Shown here piece by piece: positions 1 through 6,471 of a DNA stretch of 8,628 bases. The translations under genes were made by a program, and so were the position numbers. The DNA comes from an uncultured Dorea sp. (GTDB lineage: Bacteria > Bacillota > Clostridia > Lachnospirales > Lachnospiraceae). How positions within the stretch are numbered: the stretch's first letter is position 1; each line of letters opens with the position of its first letter. The DNA lies in the NCBI GenBank assembly GCA_948844705.1, contig CAQNVT010000033.1, forward strand, positions 1 to 8,628. Reading direction: 5' to 3'. Below the pieces are notes generated by a model. That model saw only the letters and a program-made list of their open reading frames with translations. It was not told the origin of the DNA and ran no database searches.

Positions 1-39
1 ATACTACGTCCCCAATTGCATTTTACCCTGTCCCTTTTT
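1..39. repeat. Palindromic intergenic repeat, copy 1 (right half only)
   Basis: This stretch reads TACTACGTCCCCAATTG, then a short A/T spacer, then ACCCTGTCCCTTTTT. It is the reverse complement of the left half of the copy at 3281-3347 and closely matches the copy at 5091-5145. The window starts near the expected centre of the palindrome, so the other half presumably lies just outside. It sits upstream of the feo promoter. No coding role is apparent. Confidence 0.85.
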
Positions 40-71
40 GCACCTTCATCGGGAACATTCAGAATCCTTAT

Positions 72-86
72 TGATAAAAATTATCA
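72..86. promoter_or_regulatory. Fur-box-like operator 1
   Basis: TGATAAAAATTATCA matches the 7-1-7 inverted repeat TGATAAT-N-ATTATCA with one mismatch. It lies just upstream of the -35 element of the feo promoter. It is the outermost of three such sites; their centres are at about 79, 105 and 145. Binding by Fur is inferred from the match to the family consensus and from the iron-transport genes downstream. Confidence 0.7.
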
Positions 87-96
87 TTAAATGTTA

Positions 97-125
97 TTGA
101 CAATCATTATCAATAGGCATATAAT
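97..125 (+). promoter_or_regulatory. Promoter of the feo operon
   Basis: A consensus -35 TTGACA (97-102) and a consensus -10 TATAAT (120-125) are separated by exactly 17 bp. Transcription should start near 132, leaving a leader of about 40 bases before the first gene. The match is perfect for a housekeeping sigma factor. This suggests high intrinsic strength held down by repression, consistent with the overlapping Fur-box-like sites. Confidence 0.9.
98..112. promoter_or_regulatory. Fur-box-like operator 2, overlapping the -35
   Basis: TGACAATCATTATCA matches TGATAAT-N-ATTATCA with one mismatch and covers the -35 hexamer. A repressor bound here would directly block RNA polymerase. This is the site best placed for iron-dependent repression. 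Confidence 0.8.
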
Positions 126-137
126 ACCGTATGTAAA

Positions 138-152
138 TGATAATCAATATCA
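138..152. promoter_or_regulatory. Fur-box-like operator 3, downstream of the -10
   Basis: TGATAATCAATATCA is a one-mismatch match to the 7-1-7 Fur box. It lies just after the predicted transcription start, between the promoter and the first ribosome site. With the sites at 72-86 and 98-112 it brackets the whole promoter. Confidence 0.75.
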
Positions 153-170
153 ATTTATATGGAGAAGCAT

Positions 171-440
171 ATGAGTCAGGAAGAGAAACTGGAAAAGGTG
201 ATCAGTCAGCTAAAGGACAGAGGATATCGTATTACGGGGCAGAGAAGGCTCCTGCTCAGATTGATACTCGGAAGCGAGTATTCCTCCTGCAAGGAGATTT
301 ATTTCGCGGCAAAGCAGGTGGATAAAAGAGTGGGGATTGCCACGGTGTACAGGACGGTACAGCTTTTAGAGGACATGGAGCTTATCCGGAAGAAATGGTC
401 ATATGAATTGGGTGAATCTTTTAAGAGGGAGGGATTATGA
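171..440 (+). CDS. Fur-family regulator, N-terminal DNA-binding half only
   Basis: This 89-residue protein matches the winged-helix half of Fur-family metal-responsive repressors. GYRITGQRRLLL (about 18-29) fits the first helices, and GIATVYRTVQLLED (55-68) is the characteristic recognition-helix region. Family members are usually about 130-160 residues and continue into a metal-binding dimerisation domain. Here the similarity fades after ELIRKK (about 70-75), and the protein ends after only about 14 more residues, with no His/Cys metal-site cluster. The ATG at 171 is chosen because GGAG at 161-164 gives 6-base spacing; the ATG at 159 overlaps that site. Its stop overlaps the next start (TGATG). 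It could be a truncated remnant or a short DNA-binding-only protein. Position under three Fur boxes suggests autoregulation, but iron sensing by this product is doubtful. Confidence 0.75.
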   Translation: MSQEEKLEKVISQLKDRGYRITGQRRLLLRLILGSEYSSCKEIYFAAKQVDKRVGIATVYRTVQLLEDMELIRKKWSYELGESFKREGL

Positions 441-649
441 TGCCGCTGACATTATTGGGAAACGGTGAAACCGGTGAGATTAAACGTATCGGAGGACAGG
501 ATGAGGTAAAGAGATTTCTGGAGAATCTTGGATTCGTGACAGGAGAGCAGGTGAAAATCGTATCCGCGAACGGAGGCAACATAATCGTCCAGGTCAAGGA
601 TTCACGTGTTGCAGTAAGCAAAGGTATTGCAAACAAGATTATGGTTTAG
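440..649 (+). CDS. feoA: FeoA-type ferrous iron transport accessory protein (first copy)
   Basis: This 69-residue protein is a full-length single FeoA (SH3-like) domain. Diagnostic parts are MPLTLLGNGETGEIKRIGG at the N terminus, the central FLENLGFVTGEQV, and the C-terminal VKDSRVAVSKGIANKIMV. FeoA proteins are small cytoplasmic partners thought to act on FeoB. The ATG at 440 is preferred over the adjacent in-frame ATG at 437, because GGGAGGG (427-433) is 6 bases from 440 and only 3 from 437, and family members commonly begin MPL. It overlaps the preceding stop by one base, which implies translational coupling, and is followed 14 bases later by a second, different FeoA. Confidence 0.92.
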   Translation: MPLTLLGNGETGEIKRIGGQDEVKRFLENLGFVTGEQVKIVSANGGNIIVQVKDSRVAVSKGIANKIMV

Positions 650-663
650 GAGGAACGAAGAGC

Positions 664-885
664 ATGCATACATTAAGAGATGTAAAATGTGGAGACAGCG
701 TGTCCGTAGTGAAGCTTCACGGAGAGGGAGCGACAAAGAGAAGAATTATGGATATGGGTATTACAAAGGGAACAGGTATTTATGTCCGCAAGGTGGCGCC
801 CCTTGGTGATCCGGTGGAGGTGACCGTCCGCGGATATGAGCTGTCGCTGCGGAAAGCAGATGCCCAGATGATAGAAGTACAGTAG
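664..885 (+). CDS. feoA: FeoA-type ferrous iron transport accessory protein (second copy)
   Basis: This 73-residue protein is also a complete FeoA domain, clearly different in sequence from the first. It has RRIMDMGITKGTGIYVRKV (about 26-44), followed by GDPVEVTVRGYELSLRKAD, the most recognisable FeoA signature. The ribosome site AGGAGGA (648-654) overlaps the stop codon of the first feoA, so the two are probably coupled. It ends 25 bases before feoB. Two tandem FeoA proteins of distinct types may have separate roles, for example one contacting FeoB and one acting elsewhere; that division is inference. Confidence 0.93.
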   Translation: MHTLRDVKCGDSVSVVKLHGEGATKRRIMDMGITKGTGIYVRKVAPLGDPVEVTVRGYELSLRKADAQMIEVQ

Positions 886-910
886 GAATGGATGAGGAGG
901 ATGTAAAACT

Positions 911-3067
911 ATGGGAGTGAAAATTGCACTTGCCGGAAACCCGAACAGCGGGAAAACAACACTTTTCAATGCCCTCACAGGTTCGAATCAGTTTGTAGGA
1001 AACTGGCCGGGTGTTACGGTTGAGAAGAAGGAAGGAAAGCTTAAGGATGACAAGGAGACGGTGATCATGGATCTTCCGGGAATTTATTCCCTGTCGCCCT
1101 ATACCCTGGAGGAGGTTGTTGCAAGAAATTATTTGATTACCGAGCGTCCGGATGCTATTCTTAATATTGTAGACGGAACGAATCTTGAACGTAACCTTTA
1201 TCTTACCACGCAGCTTATGGAGCTTGGGATCCCGGTTGTAATGGCCGTCAATATGATGGATGTCGTAAGAAAATCCGGCGACATGATCGATACGAAGAAG
1301 CTGTCAGAAAAGCTTGGCTGCGAGGTCGTATGCATTTCCGCCCTGAAGGGAGACGGAGTGAAGGAAGCGGCAGCGAAGGCGGTTAAGGCCGCACAGACAA
1401 AGAATGCAGAGATGCCGGTTCACGAATTCGGCGCCGGGGTAGAAAACGTTCTGGGCGAGATTGAAAATCTCCTTGAGACAGCCGGAGGAAATATTCCGGA
1501 GGAGCAGAAGCGTTTCTACGCGATCAAGCTGTTTGAGCGGGACGACAAGATCAAAGAGACCATGACAAATGTGCCGGATGTGGAAAAGATTATCAAAGAC
1601 GCGGAAAAGGCAATGGATGACGATTCGGAGAGTATTATCACCAATGAAAGATATAATTACATAGGAGCTATCATCGGGGACTGTCTCACAAAGGCGGGCA
1701 AGGAGCAGCTTACTGTCTCGGATAAGATCGACCGCATCGTTACGAACAGATGGCTTGCACTTCCGATCTTTGCGGTAGTTATGTGGTTTGTATATTATGT
1801 TTCGGTTTCGACGGTAGGTACGTTTGTGACGGACTGGACAAATGATGTGCTGTTCGGCGAGATCATTCCGCCGGCGATCGAAGGCTTCTTGGAGAGCATC
1901 GGCTGTGCCGCATGGCTTCAGGGACTGATTCTGGACGGTATTGTAGCAGGTGTGGGCGCGGTTCTTGGCTTTGTTCCGCAGATGCTTGTATTGTTTATTT
2001 TCCTTGCGTTTCTCGAAGCGTGCGGCTATATGGCAAGGATCGCATTTATTATGGACAGAATCTTCCGTAAATTCGGTCTTTCCGGCAAGTCCTTTATCCC
2101 GATGCTCATCGGAACGGGCTGCGGCGTCCCGGGAATCATGGCTTCGAGGACGATTGAGAATGACCGTGACCGCAAGATGACGATTATGACGACGACATTT
2201 ATTCCGTGCGGGGCGAAGCTTCCGATCATCGCTCTCATCGCAGGAGCGCTTTTTGACGGGGCATCATGGGTTGCGCCGAGTGCATATTTTGTAGGAATTG
2301 CAGCGATCATCTGCTCGGGAATTATCTTAAAGAAGACGAAGATGTTTGCAGGGGATCCGGCGCCGTTCGTTATGGAGCTTCCGGCATACCATCTTCCGAC
2401 AGCAGGCAATGTGCTGCGGAGCATGTGGGAGCGCGGCTGGTCCTTTATTAAGAAGGCCGGTACGGTCATCCTGTTATCGACCATCTTTATCTGGTTTACA
2501 TCAAGCTTCGGTATCGTAGACGGCAGGTTCGGCATGGTAGAGGACTTAAGCGAAGGCTTCCTGTCCAATATCGGCCAGGCGTTTGCATGGCTGTTCGCAC
2601 CGCTTGGATGGGGCGACTGGAGATCTGCAGTTGCGGCCATCACAGGTCTTGTGGCAAAGGAAAATGTAGTAGGTACCTTCGGCATTCTCTACGGCTTCGG
2701 CGAGGTCGCAGAGGACGGCGCAGAGGTGTGGGGAACACTTGCAGGCAGCATGACGGCAGTTGCGGCGTATTCCTTCCTTGTATTTAACCTCTTATGCGCA
2801 CCGTGTTTTGCAGCTATGGGAGCGATCAAGCGTGAGATGAACAACATTAAGTGGTTCTGGTTCGCAATCGGATATCAGTGTGTATTTGCCTATCTTGTAT
2901 CCCTGTGTGTATACCAGTTCGGCACAGTATTTGCAGGCGGCGGCATCGGAATCGGCACGATCGCGGCATTGGTAGTATTTGTCGGATTCCTGTATCTGTT
3001 ATTCCGTCCGTACAAGGAAAGTAATTCATTTAATATGAATATTTCCAGCGTAAAGGCAAAAGCTTAA
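911..3067 (+). CDS. feoB: Ferrous iron transport protein B (GTPase-permease)
   Basis: This 718-residue protein is a full-length FeoB, the Fe(II) transporter of the inner membrane. The N-terminal G domain has G1 GNPNSGKT (9-16), G2 Thr36 in NWPGVTVEKKEG, G3 DLPG (54-57), G4 NMMD (114-117) and G5 SALK (143-146). A helical regulatory region follows (about 170-270). The membrane part starts near 281 (WLALPIFAVVMWFVYYV) and holds the two gate-type segments, with GTGCGVPGI (401-409), IPCGAKLPII (431-440) and CAPCFAAMGAIKRE (629-642). Cys404, Cys433 and Cys629/632 occupy places where FeoB proteins often carry pore-lining cysteines. The ribosome site is GAGGAGG (894-900). It lies between feoA and the Cys-rich accessory gene in one operon under the Fur-box promoter. 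No defect is visible. Confidence 0.98.
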   Translation: MGVKIALAGNPNSGKTTLFNALTGSNQFVGNWPGVTVEKKEGKLKDDKETVIMDLPGIYSLSPYTLEEVVARNYLITERPDAILNIVDGTNLERNLYLTTQLMELGIPVVMAVNMMDVVRKSGDMIDTKKLSEKLGCEVVCISALKGDGVKEAAAKAVKAAQTKNAEMPVHEFGAGVENVLGEIENLLETAGGNIPEEQKRFYAIKLFERDDKIKETMTNVPDVEKIIKDAEKAMDDDSESIITNERYNYIGAIIGDCLTKAGKEQLTVSDKIDRIVTNRWLALPIFAVVMWFVYYVSVSTVGTFVTDWTNDVLFGEIIPPAIEGFLESIGCAAWLQGLILDGIVAGVGAVLGFVPQMLVLFIFLAFLEACGYMARIAFIMDRIFRKFGLSGKSFIPMLIGTGCGVPGIMASRTIENDRDRKMTIMTTTFIPCGAKLPIIALIAGALFDGASWVAPSAYFVGIAAIICSGIILKKTKMFAGDPAPFVMELPAYHLPTAGNVLRSMWERGWSFIKKAGTVILLSTIFIWFTSSFGIVDGRFGMVEDLSEGFLSNIGQAFAWLFAPLGWGDWRSAVAAITGLVAKENVVGTFGILYGFGEVAEDGAEVWGTLAGSMTAVAAYSFLVFNLLCAPCFAAMGAIKREMNNIKWFWFAIGYQCVFAYLVSLCVYQFGTVFAGGGIGIGTIAALVVFVGFLYLLFRPYKESNSFNMNISSVKAKA

Positions 3068-3091
3068 GTTAAGGAAAAGAGGAGAAGCATT

Positions 3092-3259
3092 ATGGCATTG
3101 GCAGCGGCAAGCAGTATCTTATCAACGGCAGTTGTAGGCGGGATCCTTCTGATCGTGGTCCTGCTGATTATAAGAAATATGTGGAAAAAGAAGAAACAGA
3201 CAGGGAGCTGTGTCGGATGCAGCTGCGGCTGCAGCGATTGTCCGCATTCTTCGAAATAA
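3092..3259 (+). CDS. FeoB-associated Cys-rich membrane protein
   Basis: This 55-residue protein was found by reading the gap after feoB. It starts at ATG 3092 with GGAG at 3081-3084. A single hydrophobic segment (about residues 9-27, VVGGILLIVVLLII core) is followed by RNMWKKKK, then a compact cysteine tail SCVGCSCGCSDCPHSSK with five cysteines. This is the layout of the small FeoB-associated Cys-rich membrane proteins found after feoB in Firmicutes. The tail could bind iron or other thiophilic metal at the cytoplasmic mouth of FeoB; the exact role is not established. It lies 24 bases after the feoB stop, so it is the last gene of the operon. Confidence 0.92.
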   Translation: MALAAASSILSTAVVGGILLIVVLLIIRNMWKKKKQTGSCVGCSCGCSDCPHSSK

Positions 3260-3280
3260 GAGAACAGCTTAACTCGTGTT

Positions 3281-3347
3281 AAAAAGGGACAGGGTATTTT
3301 CAATTGGGGACGTAGTATTTTTAAAAATACTACGTCCCCAATTGCAT
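3281..3347. repeat. Palindromic intergenic repeat, copy 2
   Basis: The copy begins AAAAAGGGACAGGGT, then a short A/T spacer, then enters a perfect 44-bp palindrome at 3301-3344 (22-bp arms, no loop) whose arm starts CAATTGGGGACGTAGTA. It shares the left module with copy 3 and, in reverse complement, with copy 1. After the palindrome it keeps only CAT of the right flank, and the expected ACCCTGTCCC is missing. It lies between the feo operon and putP. No T-run follows the hairpin, so it is not a textbook terminator for feo, but no other terminator is visible there. Confidence 0.9.
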
Positions 3348-3367
3348 ATCCGGAAGAAAGACATAAG

Positions 3368-3401
3368 AAAATGTAATGTTAAGATTATAAAATGTAATGT
3401 T
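3368..3401. promoter_or_regulatory. Tandem 13-bp direct repeat upstream of putP promoter
   Basis: AAAATGTAATGTT occurs at 3368-3380 and again at 3389-3401, a 21-bp period or two helical turns. The second copy ends 4 bases before the -35 box. The centres lie roughly 67 and 46 bases upstream of the predicted transcription start. That spacing is typical of a dimeric activator binding two half-sites on one face of the helix. The regulator is unknown. Confidence 0.6.
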
Positions 3402-3405
3402 TTTA

Positions 3406-3434
3406 TTGACAGACAATTTACCGAATGTTATAAT
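3406..3434 (+). promoter_or_regulatory. Promoter of putP
   Basis: -35 TTGACA (3406-3411) and -10 TATAAT (3429-3434) are separated by 17 bp, both perfect consensus. Transcription should start near 3441, giving a leader of about 120 bases. The leader contains a short direct repeat (GGAAGAATAT at 3451-3460 and 3464-3473) and a T-run at 3484-3490, but no convincing stable hairpin. Confidence 0.88.
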
Positions 3435-3564
3435 ATAAAAAAGGCATTAGGGAAGAATATTCAGGAAGAATATGTACACCCTGTTTTTTTATTTTCTGGT
3501 AACAGAGGACAGTTAGTGTTTACCGGGGATTGAGTTAAATAATTATAAGAAAGAAGGAATGAAA

Positions 3565-5085
3565 ATGAATTGGGAAATTGTAACTTTCGGAGCATATTTT
3601 GTTATATTGCTCGGTGTGGCGTTGATTTTTTATTTCAACGGAACAAATAAGAACTCTGAGGATTTTTTCCTTGGCGGACGTTCCATGGGTCCGTGGGTAA
3701 CGGCTCTGTCGGCTCAGGCATCTGATATGTCGGCCTGGCTGCTGATGGGACTTCCGGGATCGATTCTGGCCTTTGGTTTTGGACAGATGTGGATTGGAAT
3801 CGGACTTGCGATCGGAACTGCTGCAAACTGGATTCTGTGTGCGAAAAGACTTCGTACATTTTCCAAAGCTGCCGGCGATTCCTATACGCTGCCGCAGTAT
3901 CTGACTAACAGATTTGCCGTGGACTCCCGAGTTCTTCAGCTTGTATGTGCTCTTATCTTTTTATTTGCATACACGATTTATGTGGCGTCGGCGCTTGTAG
4001 CCGGTACTTCCGTTTTCGGAACGCTGTTTCCGAATATTTCTACTAAAACTGCTATGTTTGTATTTTTACTTATTATTGTTGCGTATACATTTTTCGGCGG
4101 ATTTACGGCAGTATGCTGGACTGACTTTTTCCAGGGCATGCTGATGATGATTGCTTTGATGCTGGTTCCGCTGGTTGTACTTTTCGGCTACAGATCATTG
4201 ATTGATCCGGCTGCACTTGAGACGATCTATGAGTACACGGACGCGGCGTCAGGAGCAGTTACGCAGTGCTCCTTCGGAGGCGGGCTCTTTAGTGCAAGCT
4301 GGGCGGATATCGTTACCGGTCTTGGATGGGGACTTGGATATTTCGGAATGCCTCATATTCTGGTCAGATTTATGTCCATTGAAAAGCCTTCTATGATTAA
4401 GAAGTCTTCTGTTGTAGCTATTGTATGGGTTGTTATTTCTCTGTTTTCAACTGTACTGGTTGCTTATTTCGGAAGAATGATCGTTGGTGAAGAGCTTCTT
4501 ACAACCGGACGTCAGAGTATGGTATTTATTGTTATGTCACGCCGATTCTTCCCGCCGGCTATTTGCGGACTTCTTCTGGCTGCTATTATCGCCGCATCCA
4601 TTTCGACTGCGGATTCTCAGCTGCTTGTAGCTTCCAGCTCATTTACAGCTGATTTGTATAAGCCTTTCTTCCGCAAGGATGCATCGGAGAAGGAAACTCT
4701 GATGGTAGGACGTATACTGGTACTGGTGCTCTCTCTGATCGCATTTGTAATTGCAAGTTCTAAGGGTTCAGGAGCACAGGCAATTATGGATATGGTTGAG
4801 AATGCATGGGGTGCGTTCGGAGCCTCATTTGGACCGACTATTATTCTCTCGCTTTTCTGGAGAAGATTTAACTATAAAGGCGCTATCGCAGGCATTGTCT
4901 CCGGATTCATTGTAGATCTCGGATGGCTTCTGACAGGGCTCACGGCTTCTACCGGTGTATTTGAGATCGTACCTGGATTTATCGCAAGCATGATCATAGC
5001 ATTTCTTGTAGCTAAGTTTACGGAAGAGCCAAATAAAGAGGCTCTCGAAATATTCGATAAGGCTACGGCAGCGGATGCTGATTAA
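3565..5085 (+). CDS. putP: Sodium/proline symporter (SSS family)
   Basis: This protein of 506 residues, close to the usual PutP length, is a multi-helix membrane transporter that couples Na+ entry to proline uptake. The best marker is SAQASDMSAWLLMGLPG (residues 49-65), which matches the PutP helix-2 region with the Na+-site Asp (Asp54 here). A second is SISTADSQLLVASSSFTADLY (345-365), which carries the Ser/Thr pair of the second Na+ site region. The N terminus is a membrane segment and a short charged tail ends the protein. ATG 3565 is preferred to ATG 3559: AGAAGGA (3552-3558) abuts 3559 but is 6 bases from 3565. It is monocistronic, with its own promoter and a hairpin after the stop. Other SSS substrates such as pantothenate cannot be fully excluded, but the motif match favours proline. 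Confidence 0.93.
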   Translation: MNWEIVTFGAYFVILLGVALIFYFNGTNKNSEDFFLGGRSMGPWVTALSAQASDMSAWLLMGLPGSILAFGFGQMWIGIGLAIGTAANWILCAKRLRTFSKAAGDSYTLPQYLTNRFAVDSRVLQLVCALIFLFAYTIYVASALVAGTSVFGTLFPNISTKTAMFVFLLIIVAYTFFGGFTAVCWTDFFQGMLMMIALMLVPLVVLFGYRSLIDPAALETIYEYTDAASGAVTQCSFGGGLFSASWADIVTGLGWGLGYFGMPHILVRFMSIEKPSMIKKSSVVAIVWVVISLFSTVLVAYFGRMIVGEELLTTGRQSMVFIVMSRRFFPPAICGLLLAAIIAASISTADSQLLVASSSFTADLYKPFFRKDASEKETLMVGRILVLVLSLIAFVIASSKGSGAQAIMDMVENAWGAFGASFGPTIILSLFWRRFNYKGAIAGIVSGFIVDLGWLLTGLTASTGVFEIVPGFIASMIIAFLVAKFTEEPNKEALEIFDKATAADAD

Positions 5086-5090
5086 TAATT

Positions 5091-5145
5091 AGGGACAGGG
5101 TTTTTTCAATCTGGGACGTAGTAAAATTAATTTTACTACGTCCCC
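5091..5145. repeat. Palindromic intergenic repeat, copy 3
   Basis: The copy has AGGGACAGGG (5091-5100), a T-rich spacer, CAATCTGGGACGTAGTA, an A/T core, then TACTACGTCCCC. Relative to copy 2 the arm is slightly changed (CAATCTGGG for CAATTGGGG), and the right flank stops after CCCC. The A/T centre also differs (AAAATTAATTTT), while both halves of the palindrome remain complementary. It begins 6 bases after the putP stop. Confidence 0.9.
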
Positions 5146-5157
5146 GTATTTTTGTTT
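5113..5157 (+). terminator. Probable putP terminator formed by repeat copy 3
   Basis: A perfect 32-bp palindrome (16-bp arms, GGGACGTAGTAAAATT and its complement, 5113-5144) is followed by a T-rich tract (TTTTTGTTT at 5149-5157). This would act as an intrinsic terminator after putP. The zero-length loop means the innermost A/T pairs must open to form a turn. Confidence 0.65.
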
Positions 5158-5174
5158 CTTCTGCTTTGGCTGCA

Positions 5175-5203
5175 TTGACTTTTAATTTAGGAAAGCTTAT
5201 AAT
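5175..5203 (+). promoter_or_regulatory. Promoter of the Xaa-Pro peptidase gene
   Basis: -35 TTGACT (5175-5180) and -10 TATAAT (5198-5203) have 17-bp spacing. Transcription should start near 5210, leaving a leader of about 25 bases. It lies downstream of the hairpin after putP, so the peptidase can be expressed independently. Confidence 0.82.
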
Positions 5204-5235
5204 GAAATCAAATTGAAGAAAGGTTGGGGATAACA

Positions 5236-6321
5236 ATGGATCAAGGAAAAGTTTCAAGAGTTTTAAAGTCTATGGAGGAGCATGGTGTACCGCAGATGAT
5301 TATATCTGATCCGGTAGCGATTTTTTATCTGACGGGCAAGTGGATCGCTCCGGGAGAAAGATTACTGGCGCTGTATCTGAATGTGAACGGAAATCATAAG
5401 ATGGTGATCAATAAGCTGTTCCCGCAGGAGAAGGATCTGGGAGTGGAGCTTGTATGGTATGATGATATTGAAGACGGCGTTGAGATCCTGAGCAGGTTTG
5501 TGGAGAAGGATAAGGTCATGGGTATCGACAAGGTATGGCCGGCAAGGTTCTTACTTCGTCTGCAGGAGTTAGGCGGAGGAAGCAAATTTGTAAACGGCTC
5601 TCCGATCATCGATTATATTCGTATGGTTAAGGATGAGAAGGAACAGGAGCTGATGAGAGAGTCTTCAAGGCTCAATGATATCGCTATGGAAAAGCTGATT
5701 CCATGGGTAGTTAAGGGACTTACCGAGAAAGAGCTCAATGCGAAGATCCGCGAGATCTATAAGGAGCTGGGCTGCGAGGACGTATCCTTTGATCCGATCA
5801 CGGCTTATGCAAAGGGAGCGGCAGATCCGCATCACGTAACAGATGATTCCAGGGGAAAACGCGGCGACTGTGTTATTCTTGATATCGGAGCTTTCAAGGA
5901 TAACTATGCGTCTGATATGACAAGGACCGTATTTATCGGCGAGGTATCCGACCGCGCAAGAGAGATCTATGATATCGTAGTAGAGGCAAACAGACGCGGC
6001 ATCGAGGCTGCAAAGCCGGGTAACAGAATGTGTGACGTTGACCTTGCGGCAAGAAATTATATTGAGGAAAAAGGTTACGGGCAGTATTTCACACATAGAA
6101 CCGGACATTCCATCGGCCTTGAGGATCATGAGTTCGGCGACGTATCCTCTGTAAATGAGGATATCATTCAGGTAGGACAGTGCTTCTCTGTAGAACCGGG
6201 CATCTATCTTGCAGATGAGGGCATCGGCGTTCGTATAGAAGATCTTGTAATCGTGACAGAGGACGGCTGCGAAGTACTTAATCACTTTACGAAAGATCTG
6301 ATCGTGGTACCGGAGGAATAA
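5236..6321 (+). CDS. pepQ: Xaa-Pro peptidase, M24 family (prolidase/aminopeptidase P type)
   Basis: This 361-residue protein has a creatinase-like N-terminal domain (about 1-125) and a pita-bread metallopeptidase domain. All five metal ligands of the M24 family are visible: Asp216 (VILDIGAF), Asp227 (YASDMTRTVF), His291 (HRTGHSIGLEDHE), Glu320 (SVEPGIYL) and Glu335 (VRIEDLVIV). The enzyme should be cytoplasmic and use two divalent metal ions to cleave the bond before proline. The length fits PepQ/YqhT-like enzymes of Firmicutes; sequence alone does not decide between dipeptidase and aminopeptidase P activity. ATG 5236 is preferred to the upstream TTG 5224, with GGGG (5226-5229) 6 bases away. 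It has its own promoter and terminator and follows putP, which points to a shared theme of proline supply. Confidence 0.93.
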   Translation: MDQGKVSRVLKSMEEHGVPQMIISDPVAIFYLTGKWIAPGERLLALYLNVNGNHKMVINKLFPQEKDLGVELVWYDDIEDGVEILSRFVEKDKVMGIDKVWPARFLLRLQELGGGSKFVNGSPIIDYIRMVKDEKEQELMRESSRLNDIAMEKLIPWVVKGLTEKELNAKIREIYKELGCEDVSFDPITAYAKGAADPHHVTDDSRGKRGDCVILDIGAFKDNYASDMTRTVFIGEVSDRAREIYDIVVEANRRGIEAAKPGNRMCDVDLAARNYIEEKGYGQYFTHRTGHSIGLEDHEFGDVSSVNEDIIQVGQCFSVEPGIYLADEGIGVRIEDLVIVTEDGCEVLNHFTKDLIVVPEE

Positions 6322-6369
6322 AATCAGCATTGTAACTTTGAAGGTACTAACAGTTACAAACAGACATAG

Positions 6370-6410
6370 AACAGGCAGGGCCGGAGAAGAACGATTCTGC
6401 CTGTTTTTTT
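6370..6410 (+). terminator. Intrinsic terminator after the Xaa-Pro peptidase gene
   Basis: The stem AACAGGCAG (6370-6378) pairs with CTGCCTGTT (6397-6405), with an 18-base loop that can extend by G-U pairs. Seven T residues follow (6404-6410). It lies about 50 bases after the stop codon. Confidence 0.88.
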
Positions 6411-6436
6411 GTTGCTTTTTTATTGAACACGATTTC

Positions 6437-6465
6437 TTGACACAGTGCGGACGAATTGATAAAAT
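6437..6465 (+). promoter_or_regulatory. Promoter of the surface protein gene
   Basis: -35 TTGACA (6437-6442) and -10 TAAAAT (6460-6465) are separated by 17 bp. The predicted start is near 6472, so the leader is about 115 bases long. No invertible-promoter repeats flank it. Confidence 0.78.
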
Positions 6466-6471
6466 AAATAT

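Noticed and set aside
137..325. 62-codon + strand frame overlapping the start of the Fur-like gene
   Set aside because: It is out of frame with the recognisable winged-helix sequence and lacks a ribosome site.
2026..2685. 219-codon open frame on the - strand inside feoB
   Set aside because: It is antisense to the conserved FeoB membrane domain, has no ribosome site and resembles no family. It is a shadow of feoB codon bias.
3270..3285. Terminator after the feo operon at TTAAC-TCGT-GTTAA
   Set aside because: The stem is only 5 A/T-rich bp and is followed by A residues rather than T residues on the + strand.
3347..3359. 13-base match (TATCCGGAAGAAA) to the point where the Fur-like gene loses similarity (383-395), hinting that the missing part was moved
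   Set aside because: About one such 13-base match is expected by chance in a window this size, and translation beyond 3359 gives nothing like a Fur C-terminal domain.
3276..3533. 85-codon + strand frame between the feo operon and putP
   Set aside because: It is read through the palindromic repeat and the putP promoter, has no good ribosome site, and has low-complexity composition.
3441..3558. Possible attenuator or riboswitch in the putP leader (CAGG...CCTG followed by T7; GGTAA...TTACC)
   Set aside because: The stems are only 4-5 bp with large loops, and no known riboswitch core could be matched.
5665..6330. 221-codon open frame on the - strand across the Xaa-Pro peptidase gene
   Set aside because: The + strand carries all catalytic motifs of the M24 family over the same bases. 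The reverse frame has no recognisable features.
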